Assembly: GCA_903838675.1 (NCBI GenBank)
Contig: CAILZI010000081.1
Span: forward strand, 1-64,000
DNA: 64,000 bases
Direction of reading: 5' to 3'
Origin: an uncultured Verrucomicrobiota bacterium
GTDB lineage: Bacteria > Verrucomicrobiota > Verrucomicrobiia > Verrucomicrobiales > Verrucomicrobiaceae
Below are positions 1 to 8,847 of the stretch, piece by piece (position 1 is the first letter of the stretch; every line of letters begins with the position of its first letter). Both the position numbers and the translations under genes were made by a program. Under the pieces are notes generated by a model, which worked only from the letters and a program-made list of their open reading frames with translations, was not told the origin of the DNA and searched no databases.

Positions 1-1010
1 ATGGCAAGGAGCAGTCCATCGAAGGCTATCCTACTGACAACTACACCCAGTGGTCACTCGATTACATCAGTGGCAAAAACCGCGATGCCGCAAAGCCATG
101 GTACCTCTGGGTCTGCTACGGCAGCGTTCACGGTCCCTCCACCCCGGCCAAACGCCACAAAGGCAGCTACAAGGATGCCGCCGTGCCGGTGCCCGCAGAC
201 ATCTTTCCGCCCCGCGAAGGCAAACCCGATTACCTCAATAAAAAGCAGGCATGGACGAAAGGCCCCGACGGCCATCCCATGGCTGGAAAGGGCGGCGAAG
301 CCTTTGGCGAGAGCAAAAAAGGCAAGCGCTTCGACGACTGGGTGCGTCAGGTCAATGAATGCGTGCCCGCCATCGACGAAGGCGTCGGCCAGCTCATCGC
401 CGCGCTCAAGGAATCCGGCCAGTACGACAACACCCTCATCATCTACACCGCTGATCAGGGCTTCTCCATGGGCGAGCACGGCTTCCGCACCAAGCTCGCC
501 CCCTATGACGCAAACTACCGCTCGCCCCTCATCATCAGCATGCCCTCTCGTTTCCCCACCGGCAAAGTGTGCGCTGCCTCCGTCAACGCCCCCGATCTCG
601 CCGCCACCTTCCTCTCCATCAGCGGCGTAAAAGTACCCTGGCAGATCCATGGCCGCGATCTTTTGCCCCTGCTTGAAAAGCCCGACACCCCATGGCCGCA
701 CGCCTGCTTCTACGAACACATGGGCAATGAATACGGCGCGAAAGTCAGCCAGACCATCCTCACCGGTGCGGAGCAGAAGAATGATCAAGGCGTCCCCTTG
801 TACAGCGCCCTCGTGCAGGATCAGTTCAAGCTCATCCACTACCTCGATGGCAAGTCCGGCGAAGAACTCTACGATCTGAAAAATGACCCCGAAGAATTGA
901 AAAACCTCATCGGCGAAGCCTCCCACGCAGATCGCATCACCCAGCTCCGCGCAGCCATGAAAGCCGAACTCAAACGCACGGAAGCAGGCTTCGCCGAATT
1001 CGTGAAGTGA
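1..1010 (+). CDS. Sulfatase, C-terminal part (5' end outside window)
   Basis: The reading frame is open from base 3 and runs 335 codons to a TGA at 1008. It matches the C-terminal half of type I sulfatases (alkaline phosphatase superfamily), which hydrolyse sulfate esters, often on polysaccharides. Visible motifs are the metal-binding stretch TADQGFSMGEHG (about residues 150-161), the following TKLAPYDANYRSPLIISMP, and the terminal block with GEELYDLKNDPEE, typical of sulfatase C-termini. The N-terminal CxPxR site that is converted to formylglycine lies outside the window, so catalytic competence cannot be judged. It runs toward a leftward hydrolase operon and stops 3 nt before the end of that operon. 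The family is clear; the substrate is unknown. Confidence 0.88.
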   Translation, partial: GKEQSIEGYPTDNYTQWSLDYISGKNRDAAKPWYLWVCYGSVHGPSTPAKRHKGSYKDAAVPVPADIFPPREGKPDYLNKKQAWTKGPDGHPMAGKGGEAFGESKKGKRFDDWVRQVNECVPAIDEGVGQLIAALKESGQYDNTLIIYTADQGFSMGEHGFRTKLAPYDANYRSPLIISMPSRFPTGKVCAASVNAPDLAATFLSISGVKVPWQIHGRDLLPLLEKPDTPWPHACFYEHMGNEYGAKVSQTILTGAEQKNDQGVPLYSALVQDQFKLIHYLDGKSGEELYDLKNDPEELKNLIGEASHADRITQLRAAMKAELKRTEAGFAEFVK

Positions 1011-1013
1011 AAG

Positions 1014-1454
1014 CTATTTCACCGGCGGAGTCAGCTTGCACGACTGCCACGCCAGAAAGCGCCACTGCCCGCTCTCCAGACGCCACACGGCCAGAAAAGC
1101 CAGCGTAGGTTCGATGGTGCCTGTTGGAGTGCCGATCTTCAGGTTGGCGCTGCCGGTCATCAGCGCGATGCCCGGTGCCGGAAAGGTGAAGTTGCGCTCC
1201 ACATAATCGATCACCTGATACTTCGTCGTGCCCTTGAGCAGCACATCAATGAACGAAGTCTTGGTGTCCACCACGCCAGTTGAGTGGCAATAGCGCAGGT
1301 CATCCGAAAAGATCGCGCTCAGCTTGTCACGGTCGGGCGATTTCATCGCGGTCACACGCGCATCATCCGCCGCCTGCACGGCAGCCAGCGGTGCCTCTTC
1401 GGCAAAGGAGATGACGGTGACAAGGCAGATCAGCGTGGTGAGCAGTGTTTTCAT
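1014..1454 (-). CDS. Secreted NTF2-like (DUF4440/SnoaL-like) protein
   Basis: A 146-residue protein with a signal peptide (MKTLLTTLICLVTVISFAEE). The mature part has the pattern of DUF4440/SnoaL-like cone folds: an early helix (AVQAADDARVTAMKSPDRDKL), the FSDDLRYCHSTG segment with the usual H-S pair, and the final W-R-FLAWQS strand. Such proteins often bind small hydrophobic ligands or act as simple isomerases, but many have no known function. It is the last gene of the leftward operon starting near 8229, and its start overlaps the stop of the upstream hydrolase by ATGA. The family assignment is by pattern only. Confidence 0.75.
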   Translation of the reverse strand: MKTLLTTLICLVTVISFAEEAPLAAVQAADDARVTAMKSPDRDKLSAIFSDDLRYCHSTGVVDTKTSFIDVLLKGTTKYQVIDYVERNFTFPAPGIALMTGSANLKIGTPTGTIEPTLAFLAVWRLESGQWRFLAWQSCKLTPPVK

Positions 1455-2365
1455 GGAGCAGGTGTTTTGGCGGTCAGTTGTTTCACAATGAAATTCCAGA
1501 TGTCGTCATAGCCCTCGGTGGGATGACCGGGATACTTCACGTAGCAGGTGGCACCCGCTGCAAGCGCGAGCTTCTGAAAACCCACCGCCCATGCAGGGGA
1601 ATGCACGTCATAATTGTTCTGGGTGATGGGAGTGCGCTTTTCGGTCTTCTTTCCGTTGGCGTCGGTTTTCGTGTCGATGATGTCGTCCGGCTTCGTCATC
1701 CCCCACTCGTTTTCAAAATACATCGGCGCCGCATTCTTGTGCAGCAGCCAGTCCGGCGACCACTTCTTGATCACCGGCAGCAGCTCATCACGCCGCTTCA
1801 AAGACTCCTCAAAGCTGCAGCCCAGCGCCGGTGCTCCCCACTTCACACCCGGCACCCACTCCTGCATCCGCTGCGGATCAATCGTCGGCTGGCAGCGGTA
1901 CGCAGCAATGCAGGTGACCAGTTCTGGCGCCGTGCAGCCAACGTACAGCGCAGGCAGCGCCCCCTGCGAGCCCCCGCCCAGCGCGATGTGCTTGGGATCG
2001 AGATTCCACTTCGCGGCATTCTCCCGCACAAACTTCACCGCGCTCAGTGCATCTTCCAGCACATAAGAGATCGGCTCTTTCGCCTTGTCCGCCGTCGCAT
2101 CCTCCATCGTCCGCACTTCCACGGCGATCACCGCGATCCCATGCGGAAAGAAGCGGTTCACATCCACCGCATGCTTGGACGCCTTCCAAATGCCGCCATA
2201 CCACATCAGCACCGGAAACGGTCCATCGCCCTTTGGCGGCAGGTGAATGTCGATCAACTGATGCGCATACGCACCATACGGCACATCGGCATGCGTTGGT
2301 TTCGGCGGTTCAGCCGCATGAACAGAACTCAATGCAAGCGCGGCAATCAGGGAAAGGAATCTCAT
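1451..2365 (-). CDS. Secreted alpha/beta hydrolase
   Basis: A 304-residue protein with signal peptide MRFLSLIAALALSSVHA. The fold is alpha/beta hydrolase: strand PFPVLMWYGGIW near residue 50 carries the oxyanion region, and the nucleophile elbow is GGGSQGA near residues 129-135, with serine flanked by glycines. A C-terminal His (YPGHPTEGYDD) could complete the triad. The stretch KTDANGKKTEKRTP is an unusual polar insertion. It resembles the acetylxylan/feruloyl esterase-like hydrolases common in PVC bacteria. It overlaps both neighbours by 4 nt, implying translational coupling with the deacetylase-like gene upstream and the NTF2-like gene downstream. The substrate is not evident. Confidence 0.82.
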   Translation of the reverse strand: MRFLSLIAALALSSVHAAEPPKPTHADVPYGAYAHQLIDIHLPPKGDGPFPVLMWYGGIWKASKHAVDVNRFFPHGIAVIAVEVRTMEDATADKAKEPISYVLEDALSAVKFVRENAAKWNLDPKHIALGGGSQGALPALYVGCTAPELVTCIAAYRCQPTIDPQRMQEWVPGVKWGAPALGCSFEESLKRRDELLPVIKKWSPDWLLHKNAAPMYFENEWGMTKPDDIIDTKTDANGKKTEKRTPITQNNYDVHSPAWAVGFQKLALAAGATCYVKYPGHPTEGYDDIWNFIVKQLTAKTPAP

Positions 2366-3165
2366 GGCTGTTTGGACTGGGTCTTTTTCAAATACTCCGA
2401 GGGCGTCATGAACTCAACGTTCTTCGATTTGAGAAACTCGATGATGCCTGTGAATCCCGCCCAGCGCTTGTCATCCCATTGATCGGGGTGCCCCTGAAGT
2501 ACGAGCACCTCACGCTTCGCAGCCTTCGCCTCGTAGAACGTTTTGAACTTCTCCAGGTCGGGCACAAACGTCGGATTCTCCAGCGCCATCACCCGCGGGA
2601 TGCTCAGTCGCGTGTAATACTTCGGCTTCTCCGGCCCATACAGCCAGATGGTCACCTCCGGCACCTTCTCCATCGCCTCATCCGTGGCCTCAGTGGTGCC
2701 GCTCCAGTGCGGACCAAAGGCCGGCAGCGTAAATCCCAGCTTCTCCTGCGCCAGCTTTTCGCCCTTCGCCAAAATCACACGCTGCTCTTCCGCCGTCCCG
2801 TGCTCAAACTCCCCAGGCTCGCTGGCATTCTTCATGTGATAGCCATGCATCCAGAACTCGATCAACCCGGCAGCCTGCACATCCTTGAGCCATTGAAAAT
2901 ACATCGCTTTGTCCTTCTCCAGCGACTCCGTGATGATGCCAAAGGACCCTTTGATGTGATTCTCCTTGAGATAGTCGTGCACCTTCAGCCACCGATCCGA
3001 CACCGGCTTTGCCCCCACGCGCCGCGCGATCACATCATCGAGCTTCAGTAGGATGATCTGCTGCGCCTGAATCTTGGGGGCAAAGGACGATAAAAGAACA
3101 GCAGCGGTGAAAAGCAGGGCTCGGTGCATGGCGGAGAATGGTAAGGAGGGGAACGGGGTTGTCAT
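2362..3165 (-). CDS. Secreted polysaccharide deacetylase-like (DUF2334-type) protein
   Basis: This protein (267 residues from this start) resembles the NodB/DUF2334 type of polysaccharide deacetylase. It has LKLDDV shortly after the signal peptide (in place of the classic TFDDG), a SFGIITES strand, MHGYHMKN with possible metal-ligand histidines, and late strands EVLVLQGHPDQWDD and GIIEFLKSKNVEFMTPSEY. The ATG at 3165 overlaps the upstream stop by ATGA, like the next two junctions in this operon, so it was preferred. An internal ATG at 3129 would give a shorter, more standard signal peptide (MHRALLFTAAVLLSSF). It probably acts on a secreted or envelope carbohydrate. The fold is likely; the activity is inferred. 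Confidence 0.75.
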   Translation of the reverse strand: MTTPFPSLPFSAMHRALLFTAAVLLSSFAPKIQAQQIILLKLDDVIARRVGAKPVSDRWLKVHDYLKENHIKGSFGIITESLEKDKAMYFQWLKDVQAAGLIEFWMHGYHMKNASEPGEFEHGTAEEQRVILAKGEKLAQEKLGFTLPAFGPHWSGTTEATDEAMEKVPEVTIWLYGPEKPKYYTRLSIPRVMALENPTFVPDLEKFKTFYEAKAAKREVLVLQGHPDQWDDKRWAGFTGIIEFLKSKNVEFMTPSEYLKKTQSKQP

Positions 3166-3929
3166 TGAGCAGCGTGCTTCAACACAAAATCCACCAGCTC
3201 CTGGCACTCAAAGAAAGACGGTCCCACCTTGTGCCCTTCGCCTGGAATGACCTTCACACGGATCTGACCGCCGCCCGCAGCATAGCGTTCTTTGAGCAGA
3301 CCCGTGTTCACCTCATAAGGAACCACGACATCAGTGTCACCATGCACCACAAACATCGGCACTTTGTTATCAATCAATCCCTTCAAATGATCCACCGGAT
3401 TGAACTCACTCAGCTTCGCCACGAGCTCCTCCTCTGACATGCCAAAGTCCGCGAGCGTCTGCACCTTGGAATTCTTCAGCGGCCAGCTCGCCAGATTGCA
3501 CACAGGATAGATCCCCACCCACGCGCGCACCTTGTCAGGATTTCTAAACGCCCACGCCAGTGTCATCATGCCGCCGCGGCTCTGCCCCAGCAGGATCGGC
3601 TTGGCGGAATATCCTCGCTTCACCATCTCCTCATAAAACAGCGTGAACTTCGCCGTGCTCGCCGGTGCGCCGCGCACCTCTCCCAAATCGTACCCCGCTA
3701 TGCCGATGCCCGCTTTCATGAAAGCCTCGAAATACATCTTCCGGCCAAACAGCGAGACACCGCCCAAAGTCGGTGCATACCACAGCCACGGCTTGCCTGC
3801 AGCGGGCTTGGGCGCGGCATATACAAAGGCCTTGTGTCCGTCGATCTCAAAAACCTCCGCCGTTTTCGGCAGCACTTCCTGCGCTGCAACGGACAACGTG
3901 AAACACGAAAGCAGAATGAGCAGTTTCAT
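3162..3929 (-). CDS. Secreted alpha/beta hydrolase (prolyl oligopeptidase-like)
   Basis: A 255-residue protein with signal peptide MKLLILLSCFTLSVAAQ. It is a clear alpha/beta hydrolase: nucleophile elbow LLGQSRGGMM near residues 112-121, acid loop MFVVHGDTDVVVPYE near residue 193, and catalytic His in PGEGHKVGP near residue 233. The compact length without a large cap fits dienelactone-hydrolase or prolyl-oligopeptidase-like esterases. It sits in the leftward operon, 15 nt after the FGE-like/sialidase gene and overlapping the deacetylase-like gene. A role in deacylating a plant or algal glycan would fit the context but is not proven. Confidence 0.83.
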   Translation of the reverse strand: MKLLILLSCFTLSVAAQEVLPKTAEVFEIDGHKAFVYAAPKPAAGKPWLWYAPTLGGVSLFGRKMYFEAFMKAGIGIAGYDLGEVRGAPASTAKFTLFYEEMVKRGYSAKPILLGQSRGGMMTLAWAFRNPDKVRAWVGIYPVCNLASWPLKNSKVQTLADFGMSEEELVAKLSEFNPVDHLKGLIDNKVPMFVVHGDTDVVVPYEVNTGLLKERYAAGGGQIRVKVIPGEGHKVGPSFFECQELVDFVLKHAAQ

Positions 3930-3944
3930 CGAGTGTAAATGGAA

Positions 3945-5966
3945 TTACGGCAGGTCTTTCAGCCACGCGAGGTTGAAGACATAATGGTTCTTGCTGGTGA
4001 TCAGCTGGATGTTCCCATCTCGCGTTTGCGTTGCGGAAAGATATCCGCAGGGTTCCGCCATCGTGTCACTGAGCACGCAGACACCGCGGTCGATCATGCT
4101 GATCGACTGCTCTTTCCCTCCGGGCGTGATGAGACGGCGCACAGGCCAGGTCTTGCCTTCATCAAAGGACACTGCGGCAAACATCCCGTAACCGGTGAAC
4201 TCACCTGCCTTCGATTTAAATTGCATGCCCTTCTTATTTTTCCAGTCGCTCCATTGATCCGTGAAACTGCACAGCAGAATGCCACCTCCACTCAGGCGGA
4301 TCATCGCTGCACGTTGCACGCTGCTGATGGCGGGGAATTCGCTCGTAGCATAGCTCCAGGTCTTTCCCAGATCACTGCTGTAACTGATCGGCGTTTTGAA
4401 ATCAAACTTCGCCTGATCTGCAGGCGGATCATTGCGGCTGAAGGCCATGATGCGGCCATCCGCCAGCTGTACGATCGGCGCATGAATGCCCGGATGACGA
4501 AGGCCCGTGCCACCGGGCCGAAAGTCACTCGGCTGCTGCTTCACATCATTGAAGGCCCACGTCTTGCCATCGTCATGGCTGAAAACGAGACTGCATTGCC
4601 GTGAGTCATTCGTGATCACGAGAGTGCCATCCGCGAGCCGAATCGGTTGGTTGCCAAACTCGCCCACAGGTTGCATGACCAGCGCCTTGCTCCACGTCAC
4701 GCCATTGTCTGTGGAGGTGCGCACCAGGTTTTCATCACGTCCTTTGCAGAAGTGGTAGAGCGTCGCCTTGCCATCCCACCAGATCTTCGGGCCATGATCA
4801 TTCACATCCGCTCCATCCCAGAAAGGCGAGGCCGGCTCCCACTCACTCGCTCCACGTCGCAGACGGCTCGCCACGTTGCAAAGCTCGCTGCCTCCTTCAT
4901 CGACGCATGAATACCACACCGCCAGCAGGTCACCGTTCGGGCATTCAGTGATGCCCGGGCTGTGGTTGTGCCAGGAAAACAAAGGGCCATAGGAATCCGG
5001 CGCAATCTTCACAAAAGGCTTCGGCGCGATGAACACTGGCACATCCTGCGGTCCTAGTTCGATCTTGATGCTATCCTGCTTCACCTGTTGCGCGTTTAGC
5101 GGCAGAGGTGCGGGTGGCAGCATTTTCCCAGCTGGCATCTCGCCCATCACCACACGGAATCCCACCTTGTCGGTCTTCGTCTGTGGCAGCCAGGCCGCGC
5201 GGTTCGCCGAGCGCAGCAGTCGTGCAAACATCGAGTGGTGCCCGCCGCGAATCACGCGGAAATCCCCCGCACTGCGGCCCAGCGGATCAGCCTGCTCACC
5301 GGCCTCATACGGACCATACCAGTCCTGGCACCACTCGGCCACATTGCTATGCATGTCGTACAGGCCCCACGGATTCGGTGCTGATTGTGCCACCTGAAGA
5401 TTGAGTTTCTTCTCATCACGGTACTCCTTGGGCAGCGGTGCATTGGCAAAAAACCTTTCACGCACCCCCGCCTTGTCGGGCCACGGTTGAAAGCCCTCAG
5501 GCAAGGCATCACCAGTGTAAAACAAAGTCGTCGTGCCGGCCCTGCAGGCATACTCCCATTCCGCTTCAGTCGGCAGACGGTAGGTCTTCCCTTCCTTCTT
5601 CGACAGCCATTCACAAAACTGCTGCGCCTGATCCCAGCTCACACCGCTTAGCGCATCGTCATCCTTGCCACTGCCCTGACGAAACGCCGTTTTGAACTGT
5701 CGATACTGCCCCAGAGTCACCTCAGTCGTCCCCAGATGAAACGGCTGCGTGATCGCGGCACGATGCGCGGGCTTCTCATCCCAGTCCGCATCATCGAACT
5801 TCGCCGGGTGCTTCGTCACCTTGTAATCTGCGGCCGGACCGTCCTGACCCATCGTAAACGAGCCCGGTTCGATGCGAACGAACTTCATGCCAATGGAATT
5901 GGTGATAGGTTCGACGGCTTGCAGACTCGTCAGCAGGGCAAGGCATAGAGCAAGAGTTCTCGTCAT
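3945..5966 (-). CDS. FGE-like (SUMF1) domain fused to BNR sialidase-like propeller
   Basis: A 673-residue secreted protein (signal peptide MTRTLALCLALLTSLQA). Residues about 24-280 form a formylglycine-generating-enzyme/SUMF1-type domain (IEPGSFTMG, RLPTEAEWEYACRAG, WGLYDMHSNVAEWCQDWY, IRGGHHS). Residues about 315-670 form a sialidase-type six-bladed propeller with Asp boxes STDNGVTW, SHDDGKTW, SSDLGKTW and SFDEGKTW. In true FGEs two cysteines follow the RGGS motif; here that stretch reads RGGHHSMFARLLRSANR with no cysteine. The first domain is therefore probably a lectin-like or structural module, not a sulfatase activator. A sulfatase lies about 3 kb away. An upstream ATG at 5978 would add four residues. 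Domain calls are strong; enzymatic specificity is inferred. Confidence 0.88.
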   Translation of the reverse strand: MTRTLALCLALLTSLQAVEPITNSIGMKFVRIEPGSFTMGQDGPAADYKVTKHPAKFDDADWDEKPAHRAAITQPFHLGTTEVTLGQYRQFKTAFRQGSGKDDDALSGVSWDQAQQFCEWLSKKEGKTYRLPTEAEWEYACRAGTTTLFYTGDALPEGFQPWPDKAGVRERFFANAPLPKEYRDEKKLNLQVAQSAPNPWGLYDMHSNVAEWCQDWYGPYEAGEQADPLGRSAGDFRVIRGGHHSMFARLLRSANRAAWLPQTKTDKVGFRVVMGEMPAGKMLPPAPLPLNAQQVKQDSIKIELGPQDVPVFIAPKPFVKIAPDSYGPLFSWHNHSPGITECPNGDLLAVWYSCVDEGGSELCNVASRLRRGASEWEPASPFWDGADVNDHGPKIWWDGKATLYHFCKGRDENLVRTSTDNGVTWSKALVMQPVGEFGNQPIRLADGTLVITNDSRQCSLVFSHDDGKTWAFNDVKQQPSDFRPGGTGLRHPGIHAPIVQLADGRIMAFSRNDPPADQAKFDFKTPISYSSDLGKTWSYATSEFPAISSVQRAAMIRLSGGGILLCSFTDQWSDWKNKKGMQFKSKAGEFTGYGMFAAVSFDEGKTWPVRRLITPGGKEQSISMIDRGVCVLSDTMAEPCGYLSATQTRDGNIQLITSKNHYVFNLAWLKDLP

Positions 5967-6021
5967 GAGTGAATTCACGGGCTTGATTTCCGACTCGTTG
6001 ATCTTGGGTGGGAAGTCGAAT

Positions 6022-8229
6022 CTACAGCTTCGATCCCGTCATCTTCGTCCACGGGCTCCACGCTCCCATCGCATGCTGCAGGATCTTGCGCTTCCAGATC
6101 TTGTTCATGCAAAACGCATACAGCGTGTCCTTGTCCTTCCCGCCGATTGCCACCGCCGTCACACGGCTGCGGTCCGGCACCGGCAGAATGATCTGCGTCG
6201 GCCCGTCATCTGCGCTGATCTGCACCCCGCTCTTCGTTGCAATGAACTGCCGCCCTTCCAGTGAGTAGCACAGGCTCTCAGGCCCCGCGTCATCTTCCCA
6301 ATCCGCCACATACAGGTGGAAAAAGCGCTCCTTGTTCGTGAGCGTGCCGTCTTCGTTGATCTGATAGCTGTACGCCCATTTCGAGTGCCCTTCCGCCACA
6401 GACAGCAGCCATTGATCCGGTCGGTAAGCCATGCCCGTGGCAAATTTTATGCCCTTGTCCATCAGCGTCTTCTTGCCGTCCTTGATCAGCCACACCGTGC
6501 CTTCCTCCTTCGGCTTGTCGCCGTTGGTCGTCACATACAGGGCGCCCGTTGGCATCGCCAAAATCGAGTGTCCGAGGATCTCCTCCATCACCACGCTGCC
6601 TGCACCGGAGGCATCAAAGCTCATCAGCTTCCCCGACTTCTCTGAAATCGTGTACAGCTTCCCATCCGCTCCCATCGAAACGCAGTGCGCATTAGTATCC
6701 CCCACAAACTCGCTCACCTTGCCATCGACATCAATGCGGTGAATCTTGTTGTTCGAAGTGTCCGCAAAAAACACCTCGCCACTAGCGCTGCATGTCGGCC
6801 CACGCGTGCTCTTAAAGCCCTCCGCCAGCAGTTCCCACCCTTCGCCTGGAACAATGACTTCCTGCGCACGCGGCGCGCTCGGCCCTGCTTTCACACGCTC
6901 GGGCCAGCCCTTCCACAGAAAAGCCATCGCCTCCAAAAAGTTCTCGCCATAGCCCGCCACGTGGCGGCCCTCGATGCTGCGGAACTGGTAGTCATAGCCC
7001 GAAAATTTCAGCGCCTTGTCCATCTCCAGATCCAGCAGATACCAGTCACCCGCGCAGTTTTCCATGTCATGCGTGGCCGTTGTTAAATACGAGCGGATCG
7101 GCTTCGCTTCAAACTTGCGCACCATCGTGGGAAACTCATGTCCTCCACGAAACGCCACCCAGCTGCCGCTCGCCGCATACACCCGGCTGAAAGCCTCAGG
7201 CCGGTGCCACGCCGCCGTGAATGCCGCAATGCCACCGCTGCTGCCGCCGGAAATGCAACGGTCATTGCCGTCGGTGGACAGCTTCAAATCAAACTCCTTC
7301 GCCACAAACGGCAGCAGTTCATCATTGAGGAAACGCACATTCTCATCGCCCACGCCATCGTATTCCAGATCACGGTTGCGCCGGTCCATCGTGCCCTTCA
7401 TCGGCGCAGGCAGCGTACCCGGCTTCACAAACACACCAATGGTCACCGGCATCTCCTTCGTGGCGATCAGCGTCTCCAGGAAGGTCTTCTCCCTCGCATT
7501 GTACCCATCCGTCTTCACATACACACACGCAGGCTTGGAGCCATCATACTGCGCAGGGATGAAAACCGTCACATCACGCACCGTGCCCGGAAACACCTTG
7601 CTCTGGTTGAACTGCGTCTGCTTGATCGTCCCCGGCAAAATATCCTCCGGCTTGATCGCCGGTGCGACATAAGTGGGCGCAGCGGCGGCTGCTTCTGCTC
7701 CGGCTATGGCGCCACCCGCCAGCGGTTTGATCTGCCACTGCAGATGCTGGTCATTCGGATTGTGCTGCCACAGGTCAATCTTGGCCCCCGGCTCCTTCTT
7801 GCCGCCCTGATCATCCATGCCTTGCGTCGGCGCATGCCGCGGAATCAGCGAATAAGAGCCCGCATCATTCTTCTGAATCTGCCACTGCTGCCACGGTTTG
7901 CCGCCATCGGTCTCCAGCACGATGTTCGTGCCATTCTTCTCACCACCCTTGTCCACAGCCAGGGTCAAGGTCGTGCTATAAGACGGCTTGATGGCATAAT
8001 ATCCATCACCCTTCGGGACGATGAACCATTTCTGATTCGGCGCACCCGCCGGATTGCCAATCGACACCCGCGTCCCCTCCGTCGTTCCCGCATCCACAGC
8101 CTCCAGCACCATCGCCGGAGCGCTCACCGGCACGATGACATACGCTCCCCAGTCTTCAGCGGAAAGCTGTGTGGTAAAGCCAAGGGCTGCGGCCAGGAGG
8201 GAGCAGCGGAGTGTTGCGAGGGGCGTCAT
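6022..8229 (-). CDS. Ricin-type lectin / esterase / SMP-30-like propeller three-domain protein
   Basis: A 735-residue secreted protein (signal peptide MTPLATLRCSLLAAALGFTTQLSA). Residues about 28-170 are a ricin-B-like trefoil with repeated Q-W motifs (NQKWFIVP, WQQWQIQ, LQWQIKP). Residues about 190-455 are an esterase-D/enterochelin-esterase-like alpha/beta hydrolase with nucleophile elbow SGGSSGG near 325 and a later GRHVAGYG histidine. Residues about 460-730 look like an SMP-30/gluconolactonase propeller (STRGPTCSASGEVFFADTSNNKIHRID, FATGMAYRPD). The arrangement suggests a carbohydrate-binding esterase coupled to lactone or sugar-acid chemistry. It is the first gene of the leftward operon ending at 1014. 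The start at 8229 was chosen over 8274 because it begins the signal peptide directly. Confidence 0.88.
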   Translation of the reverse strand: MTPLATLRCSLLAAALGFTTQLSAEDWGAYVIVPVSAPAMVLEAVDAGTTEGTRVSIGNPAGAPNQKWFIVPKGDGYYAIKPSYSTTLTLAVDKGGEKNGTNIVLETDGGKPWQQWQIQKNDAGSYSLIPRHAPTQGMDDQGGKKEPGAKIDLWQHNPNDQHLQWQIKPLAGGAIAGAEAAAAAPTYVAPAIKPEDILPGTIKQTQFNQSKVFPGTVRDVTVFIPAQYDGSKPACVYVKTDGYNAREKTFLETLIATKEMPVTIGVFVKPGTLPAPMKGTMDRRNRDLEYDGVGDENVRFLNDELLPFVAKEFDLKLSTDGNDRCISGGSSGGIAAFTAAWHRPEAFSRVYAASGSWVAFRGGHEFPTMVRKFEAKPIRSYLTTATHDMENCAGDWYLLDLEMDKALKFSGYDYQFRSIEGRHVAGYGENFLEAMAFLWKGWPERVKAGPSAPRAQEVIVPGEGWELLAEGFKSTRGPTCSASGEVFFADTSNNKIHRIDVDGKVSEFVGDTNAHCVSMGADGKLYTISEKSGKLMSFDASGAGSVVMEEILGHSILAMPTGALYVTTNGDKPKEEGTVWLIKDGKKTLMDKGIKFATGMAYRPDQWLLSVAEGHSKWAYSYQINEDGTLTNKERFFHLYVADWEDDAGPESLCYSLEGRQFIATKSGVQISADDGPTQIILPVPDRSRVTAVAIGGKDKDTLYAFCMNKIWKRKILQHAMGAWSPWTKMTGSKL

Positions 8230-8315
8230 GGGTGGAGTGGGGGGCGAAAAAAGAGGGAATGAAACGCGGGGCACACCGCATTCATTCCCTCCAAAAGCAT
8301 CAAACTGCCGTTCGG

Positions 8316-8705
8316 TCAGTCTTTTTTCGTGTACTGCGCCAGACCCGTCGCCACGCCCTGCGGATCTTTGATGATCGCAATGCGTCCACCATCATTCGGA
8401 ATCGCCATCGCCGGCATGATGACCGCTCCTCCCAGGCCTTCAACCTTGGCCAGCGTGGCATCCAGATCATCCACCGTGATGTAGGGCATCCACTGCGGCG
8501 CTTTTTTTTCGCCTTCGCCGCTATGCGCATCAGAGATGCCTCCTAGCATTTCAGTGCTGTTTCCAAAAACGTGATAGCCGGGCATCGGCTCGCCTTTGCT
8601 CTCCCAGCCGACGAGGGCCGAGTAAAAGCTCAGCGCACCTGCTGCGTCCGTTGTGTTGAGTTCCGACCATCCGAGGTCGCCTTGTGTGTAGCCTTGTTGT
8701 CCCAT
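8316..8705 (-). CDS. VOC family (glyoxalase/bleomycin-resistance-like) protein
   Basis: A 129-residue cytoplasmic protein of the vicinal oxygen chelate fold. It shows the two beta-alpha-beta-beta-beta modules: GDLGWSELNTTDAAGALSFYSALVGW at the N-terminus, and MPYITVDDLDATLAKVEGLGG followed by IPNDGGRIAIIKDPQGVATGLAQY at the C-terminus. This spacing and the WxELxTxDxxxAxxFY opening are typical of the glyoxalase-like CFP30/27-kDa antigen subgroup. The substrate is unknown. It is not obviously part of the neighbouring operons, because there are about 85 nt to the next leftward gene and about 140 nt to the previous one. Confidence 0.87.
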   Translation of the reverse strand: MGQQGYTQGDLGWSELNTTDAAGALSFYSALVGWESKGEPMPGYHVFGNSTEMLGGISDAHSGEGEKKAPQWMPYITVDDLDATLAKVEGLGGAVIMPAMAIPNDGGRIAIIKDPQGVATGLAQYTKKD

Positions 8706-8847
8706 GGTGTGAATGAAGTGAGGGTTGCTTGGTTCCCGGAAGGATTGCCGCCATCACCGGAGCCGGCGCGGTGGGGCTGAGGCAGTCAATGAGATGGCGG
8801 CGGGCCTTGATGCAACCCTGCTCTTGTGTCAGGTTCTTTACGTCAGG

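Noticed and set aside
3945..5966. Calling the FGE-like protein the activating enzyme for the neighbouring sulfatase.
   Set aside because: The two catalytic cysteines after the RGG motif are missing, and the protein is predicted to be secreted with a sialidase domain.
8287..8327. Possible plus-strand terminator (short GC stem then T-run) at the end of the VOC gene.
   Set aside because: The stem is weak and bulged, overlaps the VOC stop, and no plus-strand gene ends there.
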